A stretch of DNA of 5,171 nt from Bacteroidota bacterium (GTDB lineage Bacteria; Bacteroidota; Bacteroidia; Bacteroidales; GCA-2748055): contig DAOWNM010000207.1 in assembly GCA_030642565.1 (NCBI GenBank), positions 1 through 5,171 of the forward strand, written 5' to 3'. Both the position numbers and the translations under genes were made by a program. A model generated the notes under the pieces. That model was not told where the DNA came from. It did not search any database and worked only from the letters and a program-made list of their open reading frames with translations. Shown here piece by piece: positions 1-5,171 of the stretch; position 1 is the stretch's first letter, and every line of letters starts with the position of its first letter.

Positions 1-1
1 C

Positions 2-943
2 ACAGAGGTGAAGATGAAAGCCCTGAACAATGTGGCCACCGATTTCCTGAAAAAATCGTTGCGCCAGGTGGAGGTGGTGCTTGCTCCCCGGTTCCCCGGA
101 ATTCAGCAAACCCTTGGAGAGTTCGACTTTTTCGGCCACTATAATGCCGTGGTGATGGCTGTGCATCGCAATGGTGAACGTATTACAACCAACCTTGACA
201 ACCTGGAGCTAAAGGCAGGTGATAACCTGATGCTTCTGACCACTGAAGATTTCACCAGGTACTGGGGCGAATCAAGGGTCTTTTATATGGCCAGTGAGAT
301 TGGTGAAATGGATGATGCCAAGGACCGTCGCAGAAGGTGGATTGCCATGATTCTGGTTTTCCTGATGATTGCCGGGGCTACTGCCGGCCGGTTCATTCCC
401 GTGGAGGACAAGAACAAGTTCGATATGTTCTTTTTTGCTGCCGTCACGGTGGTTCTCATGGCACTGATGAAGATATTTTCAGCGAAAAAATACACCAAGC
501 CTATCAACTGGGATGTACTGATCACCATCGCCTGTGCCATCGGGATCAGCCGCGCCCTTCAAAACTCGGGTGCAGCTGACTTTATTGCACACAACACCAT
601 CAATCTCTCCAAGGGGTTTGGACCCCTGGGGGTATTGGCCGCCATATTTATTCTCACCAATGTATTCACCGAGATCATCACCAACAATGCTGCTGCAGCC
701 ATCACCTTCCCCATTGCTTACGCTGCGGCCACACAGCTGGGGGTCGACCCCAGACCATTTTTCATTACTATCTGCGTGGCTGCCTCTGCCAGCTTCTCCA
801 CACCTATCGGCTACCAGACCAACCTGATTGTACAGAGTATTGGTAACTACAAATTCAGTGATTACTGGAAGATCGGCCTTCCACTCAATATCCTGGCACT
901 GATCATCTCCCTGCTGGTTATTCCCAGATTCTGGCCGTTCTAG
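2..943 (+). CDS. SLC13/DASS family anion permease with RCK_C domain, 5'-truncated
   Basis: Inner-membrane transporter of the SLC13 (divalent anion:sodium symporter-like) family; substrates in this family include sulfate and dicarboxylates, and the substrate here cannot be read from sequence. The reading frame is open to the left window edge, so the N-terminal half is missing. Family members with internal RCK_C domains are about 600 residues; about 313 are present. Counting from the GTG at base 8, residues 21-86 look like an RCK_C (TrkA-C) regulatory domain. A basic linker (KDRRRR, about 105-110) follows, then hydrophobic segments at about 111-127, 138-156, 167-184, 205-225 and 291-308. Two re-entrant/substrate-site motifs typical of the family are visible: TEIITNNAAAA (221-231) and SFSTPIGYQTN (262-272). 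The GTG at base 8 is unlikely to be the true start because it would begin inside the regulatory module. The gene runs convergent to the GH16-like gene. Family assignment is confident, substrate is unknown. Confidence 0.9.
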   Translation, partial: TEVKMKALNNVATDFLKKSLRQVEVVLAPRFPGIQQTLGEFDFFGHYNAVVMAVHRNGERITTNLDNLELKAGDNLMLLTTEDFTRYWGESRVFYMASEIGEMDDAKDRRRRWIAMILVFLMIAGATAGRFIPVEDKNKFDMFFFAAVTVVLMALMKIFSAKKYTKPINWDVLITIACAIGISRALQNSGAADFIAHNTINLSKGFGPLGVLAAIFILTNVFTEIITNNAAAAITFPIAYAAATQLGVDPRPFFITICVAASASFSTPIGYQTNLIVQSIGNYKFSDYWKIGLPLNILALIISLLVIPRFWPF

Positions 944-978
944 GCACTAATACCCTGCTGCGAGCATCGGTCATCTCT

Positions 979-1010
979 GATCCGGTAAGTTGCTTGGCAC
1001 TTACCGGTTC
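979..1010. repeat. Perfect 9-bp inverted repeat between convergent genes
   Basis: CCGGTAAGT (982-990) and ACTTACCGG (999-1007) are exact reverse complements separated by an 8-base loop. Two more pairs (979-980 with 1009-1010) extend the stem across one mismatch. It lies 39 bases past the transporter stop codon. Neither strand has a T-tract after the stem, so it is not a standard intrinsic terminator, although it could slow or protect transcript ends. The right arm (999-1007) is also the last recognisable part of the gamma-glutamyltransferase relic. Confidence 0.6.
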
Positions 1011-1118
1011 GACCTATTCAGATGTATGACTGGCCAGATCCTCGTAAGAGAGAAATCCTCCCTGTTCTTTCATAAATGCATCAATTGTTTTTGCAATCTC
1101 CCCTTGTTTATTGGTTAT
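999..1118 (-). pseudogene. Gamma-glutamyltransferase gene fragment (relic)
   Basis: Reading the minus strand gives about 33 codons, ITNKQGEIAKTIDAF followed by MKEQGGFLSYEDLASHTSE, then an in-frame TAG (1016-1014), then VEPVS. This matches the interior of gamma-glutamyltransferases (glutathione-degrading Ntn hydrolases of about 550 residues), where the usual text is close to GEIA..I..F....GG.LS.EDLA.H.SEWVEPVS..YRG. The stop sits exactly where the conserved tryptophan of SEWVEP is expected, a TGG to TAG change. Similarity ends after VEPVS, and no catalytic Thr region or other part of the enzyme lies nearby. An ATG at 1130-1128 would give a 38-residue peptide (1014-1130), but there is no ribosome site or promoter to argue for translation. 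The fragment lies beyond the terminator of the GH16-like gene. The family match is from memory of the conserved motif; relic status is inferred from the isolation and the stop. Confidence 0.75.
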
Positions 1119-1144
1119 GGAACGACTCATCGACACCAAAATAC

Positions 1145-1175
1145 AAAAAACCCCGGCCACAATTGTGAACAGGGT
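1145..1175 (-). terminator. Intrinsic terminator of the GH16-like gene
   Basis: On the minus strand, ACCCTG and CGGGGT pair as the outer stem. After a T/C mismatch, TCAC pairs with GTGG (one G-T pair) around an AATT loop, and TTTTTT (1150-1145) follows directly. It begins 29 bases past the stop codon of the minus-strand gene at 1204. On the plus strand the hairpin is followed only by a broken T-run (TCTCTTTT), so activity for the transporter gene would be weaker. Confidence 0.75.
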
Positions 1176-1203
1176 CTCTTTTATGCTTGCGCACCTGGCA
1201 CTA

Positions 1204-2379
1204 TTATTCCTTCAGCTTATACACCCTTACCCAGTCTATCTCCATGGCAGAGGGAAGCCCATTCTCAGCTGCATCCTTCTTCAGATTGGACGAAAAATTG
1301 ATGTACATCTCTTCCTGGGGAACCCCTGAGGTCTGCGTCTTAAACACCTTGCCATTGATCTTCCAGGTCAGTTTATTGGGCGTCCACTCCAGGGTGTAGA
1401 TGAAATACTCATCTGCATACTTGGCACCTCCGGCTTTTGAAAGAGATTTATTGGGGGATGAACCTTTGCCCCAGAAGTAGTTAGAATAGAGTTTACCATT
1501 TTCGAAACGAGCCACATCAATATGGGGAAGAATGGTCTCCGATACCATCCAGAAAGCCTGGGCCACAGATCCTCCGGCCATCTTAATTTTGGCGTTGAAG
1601 ACTCCATATCTCTGCTTAAAACTCTTAGCAGTGCTGATCAGTCCTGAAGTAAAATCAAAATCTTCGAGGACAAATCCCTGTTCGACTCTCCAGACTAATC
1701 CCTCAACATTATTGGATTTTGTGACAATCCTGGCCTTATTATCATAAAACTCAATATTGTCTCCATCAGTTATGAAACTTTTGTCATCCTCGAGCACAAA
1801 AGAGCTTTTCATGGTCTGATCCCCCCAGAAATACCGGGTCATCCATTTGGATCTATCCAGTTTACTTTTATTGAACTTTTCATCAAAGGTCAGGTCCCAC
1901 TTTTGGATCTCTTTAAAGGGATACTTCTTTTTTGTTCTATAATACCATATGACCTTTTCTGATTTCTTAAGTGTTGAATATTCTGTCTCTTTTTGGTATT
2001 CATCGGTGGTCTCATACCGCTCGACAGGCTTCATGGTCAAGTATTGTTTCTGCTTTATAAATTCTTCCGAACTGATATACTCATCAAGCTTTTCCAATTC
2101 TTCCGATTTCTCATCCCCTTTCGAACGCTTCAATAGCTGGTTATATCGTATCTCTTTCCTGAAAGCTTCAGAGGCCTTGTACTTCTCCTTAAGAATCTTT
2201 TTCTTACGGAGCGCAAAATTATTGGATTTCACCTCCTTTTCAAGCTCCAGATAATGCTTTAAATCATCCGAACTCTCATAATCTTTATAAGCCTGAAAAT
2301 CAGCCCTTAACTGATCATCTGCTGTCTCCACCTTCTCGGTTCCGGGTACCATCCCAAGCAAAAAACTTATGCTAGCCAT
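1204..2379 (-). CDS. GH16-like domain protein with N-terminal charged repeats, probable pseudoenzyme
   Basis: A 391-residue protein. Residues about 162-391 fit the glycoside hydrolase family 16 / concanavalin A-like jelly roll: an FDEKFNKSKLDRSKW opening (165-179), a YGVFNAKIKM strand (258-267), AFWMV (275-279), YTLEWTPNKLTWKING (328-343) and the closing EIDWVRVYK (380-388). GH16 enzymes cleave beta-1,3/1,4-glucans or galactans using an ExDxxE-type motif. Here the matching segment reads HIDVAR (286-291): the aspartate remains but both glutamates seem replaced by H286 and R291, so hydrolysis by the usual mechanism is doubtful and sugar binding is an alternative. Residues about 21-160 are Lys/Glu-rich with degenerate repeats. 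The ATG at 2379 is the only plausible start because an in-frame TAA lies 12 bases upstream. The N-terminus (MASISFLLGMVPG) is a poor signal peptide, so the location is unclear. It lies 67 bases downstream of the barrel gene and is followed by a terminator. The fold is fairly sure, the function is unknown. Confidence 0.8.
   Translation of the reverse strand: MASISFLLGMVPGTEKVETADDQLRADFQAYKDYESSDDLKHYLELEKEVKSNNFALRKKKILKEKYKASEAFRKEIRYNQLLKRSKGDEKSEELEKLDEYISSEEFIKQKQYLTMKPVERYETTDEYQKETEYSTLKKSEKVIWYYRTKKKYPFKEIQKWDLTFDEKFNKSKLDRSKWMTRYFWGDQTMKSSFVLEDDKSFITDGDNIEFYDNKARIVTKSNNVEGLVWRVEQGFVLEDFDFTSGLISTAKSFKQRYGVFNAKIKMAGGSVAQAFWMVSETILPHIDVARFENGKLYSNYFWGKGSSPNKSLSKAGGAKYADEYFIYTLEWTPNKLTWKINGKVFKTQTSGVPQEEMYINFSSNLKKDAAENGLPSAMEIDWVRVYKLKE
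1507..1524 (-). other. Altered GH16 active-site motif (HIDVAR)
   Basis: These codons (cat att gat gtg gct cgt) encode residues 286-291 of the GH16-like protein. The segment follows AFWMV and LP, just as the catalytic E-I-D-[IV]-x-E motif follows the FW/LWM strand in GH16 enzymes. The nucleophile position is His and the acid/base position is Arg. E293, two residues on, is the only nearby glutamate. Confidence 0.65.
1954..2280 (-). repeat. Four degenerate protein repeats in the GH16-like protein
   Basis: Residues 34-142 hold four related units that begin with YESSDDLKHY (34), YKASEAFRKE (67), YISSEEFIKQ (101) and YETTDEYQKE (122). The shared pattern is about Y-x-[ST/A]-[ST]-[DE]-x-[FYL]-x-K, then a charged helix-like run ending near L-x-K-S. 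Spacings are 33, 34 and 21 residues. The composition suggests amphipathic helices. I do not recognise a named domain. Confidence 0.55.
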
Positions 2380-2446
2380 AACAATGTCTTATCTGTTTCT
2401 GAAACAGGTTAATACTCAATATATAGTGACTAAAGATATAAAAAAA

Positions 2447-3037
2447 TCATCTCCGGTAGGATCTTCTCCTGCTTTTAAAATAGTACACTCCCTGCACTGA
2501 AATAATGAACTGGGAGTATTTTGAAAAGAGGTATTTCCCGCTGATATTAAAGTCCCATTTCGGGGCCATTCTCAATTCCAGACCCGCACCCAGATTACCT
2601 CCTATGGCAAAATCTGATTCGTCGGTAATGGTCTCATTTCCTGTAACTATGATAGGTTCAAAATCTGAATTCAGATAGGTTGCATTGGCTCCCCCGAAGG
2701 CCACTGCCTTGACGGTACCCTCCTGGAACAGTGTGTATTGAAAATCCAGATCTCCCTGGAACATTAAATTGGTTAAAACGGAATACCCTGTCTCAAGTTT
2801 GTACCGGTTAAAAGCGGTCACAGATGGAACTATATGTAACGTACTTGCCTTATTCAGTGCCAGCCAGGTCTTCAAAACAACACCCGGATTGCCCGTCTCT
2901 CCATAATTAAACTCAGCACCCGAGGAGAATGTAACCCCTCCGCCAATCCTGTGGATCTGTCCGAAACCACTCAGGCATGCCGTCATGAGCAGTACCGTCA
3001 GTAACAATGTAATTTTAGTCAACCGGGGAATTTTCAC
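2447..3037 (-). CDS. Small secreted outer-membrane beta-barrel-type protein
   Basis: The GTG at 3037 gives 196 residues. It starts with a textbook signal peptide: MKIPRLTK basic end, hydrophobic ITLLLTVLLMTACL (9-22), and a probable cut near SGFGQ (23-27), a common form in Bacteroidota. The reading frame reaches further up to a TTG at 3091 (214 residues), but that adds 18 polar residues before the signal peptide, so GTG is preferred; no ribosome site decides the matter. The mature part alternates short polar turns with strands rich in Gly and aromatics, for example IGGGVTF, FAIGGNLGAGLELRM and WDFNISGKYLF, and ends in a FIISVQGVYYF strand, as in porin-like 8-strand barrels (OMP_b-brl type). 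An unusual basic tail, KSRRRSYRR, follows. The cargo or partner is unknown. It lies upstream of and co-directional with the GH16-like gene, and divergent from atpD. LMTAC resembles a weak lipobox, but the barrel reading is preferred. Confidence 0.7.
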   Translation of the reverse strand: MKIPRLTKITLLLTVLLMTACLSGFGQIHRIGGGVTFSSGAEFNYGETGNPGVVLKTWLALNKASTLHIVPSVTAFNRYKLETGYSVLTNLMFQGDLDFQYTLFQEGTVKAVAFGGANATYLNSDFEPIIVTGNETITDESDFAIGGNLGAGLELRMAPKWDFNISGKYLFSKYSQFIISVQGVYYFKSRRRSYRR

Positions 3038-3147
3038 TTGATTCAGGTTTAGATTTTTAATTCTACGAAAATTGAGGCGATCTGGTTTCAAATAATCGCT
3101 TTAAATCCTACCATATCACAGAGACTCAACTTTCTATCCAAAATGAG

Positions 3148-3176
3148 TTGTTCACGTTAAAAAAGTGCTAAATTTG
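3148..3176 (+). promoter_or_regulatory. Bacteroidota-type promoter of atpD-atpC
   Basis: TTG (3148-3150) and TAAATTTG (3169-3176) match the -33 TTG and -7 TAnnTTTG elements used by the Bacteroidota primary sigma factor, with an 18-base spacer. Transcription would begin near 3183, giving an AT-rich leader of about 40 bases (3183-3221). That leader has no Shine-Dalgarno sequence, as is common for the phylum. No convincing matching promoter was seen for the divergent barrel gene. Confidence 0.7.
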
Positions 3177-3221
3177 TGCTTCTAAAATAATATTTTTTAT
3201 TGCATAAAACTGCATTCAAGT

Positions 3222-4733
3222 ATGGCAAAGATGATTGGAGAAATCACACAGGTGATCGGACCTGTGATCGATGTTAGTTTTGAAGAAACGGGTGATAAAC
3301 TTCCCAGCATTTATGAGGCGCTTGAAATTGAACGTGACAGTGGTCAGAAATTGATCATTGAGGTCCAGCAGCACGTAGGTGAACATACAGTCAGAACCAT
3401 CGCGATGGACTCTACTGATGGCCTTCGGCGTGGAATGAAGGTAATTGCTACCGGTGAAGCTATCAAAATGCCAAAAGGAGATACCGTTAAAGGACGTCTG
3501 CTGAACGTTGTAGGTGAGGCCATCGATGGTATTGGTGAAGTGGATTCCAGCCAGGGATACCAGGTTCACAACCATCCCCCTGCTTATGAAGAGCTCTCAA
3601 CCGAAATCGAAGTGCTTATCACCGGGATCAAGGTCATTGACCTGCTGGAACCATATGCAAAAGGTGGTAAAATCGGTCTCTTTGGTGGTGCCGGTGTGGG
3701 CAAGACGGTGATCATTATGGAGCTGATCAATAATATTGCCAAGAAATACGAAGGGATCTCAGTTTTTGCAGGAGTCGGTGAAAGAACCAGGGAAGGGAAT
3801 GACCTGCTTCGTGAAATGATTGAATCGGGCGTAATTAAATATGGTGAAGCTTTTGAGAAGAGTATGGAGGAAGGTTCCTGGGATCTGGATAAAGTCGATC
3901 GCGAAGAGCTTGAAAAATCACAGGCCACACTGGTATTTGGTCAGATGAATGAGCCCCCCGGAGCCCGTGCAACAGTAGCACTTTCCGGTTTGACCGTGGC
4001 GGAAACCTTTCGGGACGGGGATGAAGAGAGCGGAGGAAAGGATATCCTCTTCTTTGTAGACAATATTTTCCGTTTCACTCAGGCCGGTTCCGAGGTATCG
4101 GCACTACTGGGCCGTATGCCATCGGCAGTGGGATATCAGCCAACCCTGGCTACTGAAATGGGTTTTATGCAAGAGCGGATCACCTCCACCAAGCGGGGAT
4201 CGATCACCTCTATCCAGGCAATTTACGTGCCTGCGGATGACCTGACCGACCCGGCTCCCGCCACTACATTCACCCACCTGGATGCTCAAACCGTACTGAG
4301 TCGAAAAATTGCATCACTTGGTATCTATCCCGCTGTAGATCCGCTGGATTCAACATCCAGGATCCTGAAGGCAGATATTGTAGGAGATGAACACTACAAT
4401 ACTGCACACCGAATTAAAATGCTGCTGCAGCATTATAACGAACTGCAGGATATCATTGCCATCCTTGGTATGGATGAACTCTCTGAAGAGGACAAGCAGG
4501 TGGTTCACAGGGCCAGGCGGATAACCAGGTTCCTTTCACAACCATTCCATGTGGCAGAACAGTTCACTGGTATTCCAGGAGTATTTGTATCTATTGAAGA
4601 CTCCATCAAAGGATTTAATATGATCATGAATGGTGAAGTGGATGAATATCCTGAAGCCGCTTTCAATCTGGTAGGAACAATTGAAGAGGCCATTGAAAAA
4701 GGCAAGAAGATGTTGGCCGAAACAAATGCTTAA
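3222..4733 (+). CDS. atpD: F1F0 ATP synthase subunit beta
   Basis: Catalytic subunit of the F1 sector, on the cytoplasmic face of the inner membrane. Three copies alternate with alpha subunits and make ATP from ADP and phosphate as the central stalk turns. It is full length at 503 residues. Visible landmarks are the Walker A loop GGAGVGKT (155-162), GERTREG with the catalytic glutamate E187, Walker B ILFFVD (275-280), the family signature PAVDPLDSTS (370-379) and the DELSEED loop (418-424) that contacts the gamma subunit. Compared with E. coli AtpD (about 460 residues) there is an insert of about 27 residues around 206-232 and a small one of about 5 around 266-273. These inserts are typical of Bacteroidota. 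ATG at 3222 is the natural start, about 40 bases past the predicted transcription start; ATG at codon 4 is an unlikely alternative. atpC follows after six bases, so the two are surely co-transcribed. Confidence 0.99.
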   Translation: MAKMIGEITQVIGPVIDVSFEETGDKLPSIYEALEIERDSGQKLIIEVQQHVGEHTVRTIAMDSTDGLRRGMKVIATGEAIKMPKGDTVKGRLLNVVGEAIDGIGEVDSSQGYQVHNHPPAYEELSTEIEVLITGIKVIDLLEPYAKGGKIGLFGGAGVGKTVIIMELINNIAKKYEGISVFAGVGERTREGNDLLREMIESGVIKYGEAFEKSMEEGSWDLDKVDREELEKSQATLVFGQMNEPPGARATVALSGLTVAETFRDGDEESGGKDILFFVDNIFRFTQAGSEVSALLGRMPSAVGYQPTLATEMGFMQERITSTKRGSITSIQAIYVPADDLTDPAPATTFTHLDAQTVLSRKIASLGIYPAVDPLDSTSRILKADIVGDEHYNTAHRIKMLLQHYNELQDIIAILGMDELSEEDKQVVHRARRITRFLSQPFHVAEQFTGIPGVFVSIEDSIKGFNMIMNGEVDEYPEAAFNLVGTIEEAIEKGKKMLAETNA

Positions 4734-4739
4734 TGAGGT

Positions 4740-4988
4740 ATGTTGCTTGAGATTATTACACCGGATCAAAAATTATACTCGGGAGAGGTGGACCTGATCC
4801 AGGTACCCGGCTCCAAGGGTTCATTTGAGATCCTCAGGAATCATGCTCCCATTATCTCTACCCTTGAACAAGGAAAGATCAAAATTGTTGATATAAAAGG
4901 AGGTACTACATTTTTTGAAGTGGATGGTGGTGTTATTGAAGCAAAAAACAATAAAATCATAGTTCTTGCAGAAACAGCAAAGACATAG
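4740..4988 (+). CDS. atpC: F1F0 ATP synthase subunit epsilon, short form
   Basis: Epsilon subunit of the F1 central stalk, which links gamma to the c-ring and in many bacteria also restrains ATP hydrolysis. The 82 residues cover only the N-terminal beta-sandwich: MLLEIITPDQKLYSGEVDLI, the VPGSKGSFEILRNHAPI segment (about 22-38, the conserved G-x-[FL]-x-I-x-x-x-HAP region) and FEVDGGVIEAKNNKIIVLAE (about 59-78). The C-terminal two-helix domain of E. coli-type epsilon (about 135-140 residues) is absent. That absence is common in Bacteroidota, so this is a natural short form and not a truncation. ATG at 4740 lies six bases after the atpD stop; GAGG at 4735-4738 is too close to act as a normal ribosome site, so translational coupling is likely. 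The last 23 bases overlap the probable start of the next gene. Confidence 0.96.
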   Translation: MLLEIITPDQKLYSGEVDLIQVPGSKGSFEILRNHAPIISTLEQGKIKIVDIKGGTTFFEVDGGVIEAKNNKIIVLAETAKT

Positions 4989-5171
4989 CGGCCTGAGGAG
5001 CATTTCTTTACAGGTTTTATCTATTGCATTCATCCTGTTTTTATCATTTGTATTGAGCTCCTCTAGTGCAATTCGTATAAAGACTGTTACATTCACTGCT
5101 GCCGATGGCCTTCAGATCACAGCAGACGAGTATATCCTTGAACCCGACAATCCCTACATACTGCTTTTTCA
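4966..5171 (+). CDS. Secreted alpha/beta hydrolase-like protein, 3'-truncated by window end
   Basis: An open frame runs from an in-frame TAG at 4960-4962 to the window edge. It has no ATG; TTG at 4966 is the best start, overlapping atpC by 23 bases, and CTG at 4993 is a weaker option. The 68 codons seen encode a basic start (QKQQRHSGLRS), a hydrophobic stretch LQVLSIAFILFLSFVL and SSSSA, a clear Sec signal peptide with likely cleavage after the Ala. The mature start, IRIKTVTFTAADGLQITADEY then NPYILLF, resembles the opening strands of dienelactone hydrolase-type alpha/beta hydrolases (DG.x.ITA.x.Y....P.ILLFHQ). The nucleophile and the rest of the triad would lie outside the window, so the family call is tentative. 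It could be co-transcribed with atpDC, because no terminator or promoter is seen between them. Confidence 0.6.
   Translation, partial: MQKQQRHSGLRSISLQVLSIAFILFLSFVLSSSSAIRIKTVTFTAADGLQITADEYILEPDNPYILLF

Noticed and set aside
1144..1210. Hydrophobic minus-strand frame (LFTIVAGVFCILV) leading into the GGT relic, as a membrane microprotein
   Set aside because: It lies across the intrinsic terminator stem, has no start codon or ribosome site, and does not belong to the GGT-like part; chance is the simpler reading.
990..1301. Plus-strand open frame of 103 codons in the intergenic region and into the GH16-like gene
   Set aside because: It overlaps the terminator, the GGT relic and the real minus-strand gene; its composition (His, Cys, Pro rich) is not protein-like and it has no family resemblance.
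1949..2254. Plus-strand frame of 101 codons rich in Ser and Phe
   Set aside because: It is the antisense reading of the Lys/Glu-rich repeats; TTC/TCT runs arise from GAA/AGA codons on the other strand.
2431..2438. TATCTTTA on the minus strand as a -7 element for the GH16-like gene
   Set aside because: It differs from TAnnTTTG at the last base and there is no TTG about 19 bases upstream, so the evidence is too weak to annotate.
2970..2990. LMTAC in the barrel protein as a lipoprotein lipobox
   Set aside because: Met at -3 is a poor fit, and the following SGFGQ is a good ordinary signal-peptidase site ahead of a barrel-like mature protein.
3216..3928. Minus-strand open frames opposite atpD (3216-3575 and 3584-3928)
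   Set aside because: They lie antisense to a highly conserved gene and have low-complexity, Ser/Pro-rich translations; they are shadows of atpD codon use.

Overview
The window reads as chromosomal DNA from a member of the Bacteroidota, most likely a Bacteroidales/Marinilabiliales-type organism. Four signs support this. The ATP synthase beta subunit is long (503 residues) and has an acidic insert of about 27 residues typical of that phylum. The epsilon subunit is very short. The atp genes are preceded by a TTG...TAAATTTG promoter of the Bacteroidota -33/-7 type. Strong Shine-Dalgarno sequences are lacking throughout. The genus-level placement is inference.

Layout. Bases 2-943 (+) are the C-terminal part of an SLC13/DASS-type anion transporter with an RCK_C (TrkA-C) domain; its 5' end lies outside the window. 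Bases 944-1203 hold no intact gene. They contain a perfect 9-bp inverted repeat, a relic of a gamma-glutamyltransferase gene on the minus strand, and a good intrinsic terminator for the next minus-strand gene. Bases 1204-2379 (-) encode a 391-residue protein with degenerate charged repeats at the N-terminus and a GH16-like (laminarinase/concanavalin-type) domain whose catalytic glutamates appear to be replaced. Upstream of it and in the same direction, bases 2447-3037 (-) encode a small secreted, probably outer-membrane beta-barrel protein. Bases 3038-3221 are the divergent intergenic region with the atp promoter. Bases 3222-4733 (+) are atpD and 4740-4988 (+) are atpC. From about 4966 to the window end is the start of a secreted protein resembling an alpha/beta hydrolase, overlapping the end of atpC.

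How the genes fit together. atpD and atpC form a tight pair encoding the catalytic beta and the central-stalk epsilon subunits of F1-ATPase; no other atp gene is visible. The third + gene may be co-transcribed with them, but its role is unrelated as far as can be seen. The barrel gene and the GH16-like gene are co-directional with a 67-base gap and could form a small transcription unit; a shared function is speculation. I see no CRISPR array, insertion sequence, tRNA or rRNA, and no convincing new multi-gene system. The least ordinary items are the GH16-like pseudoenzyme with its repeats and the gamma-glutamyltransferase relic that ends in an inverted repeat.
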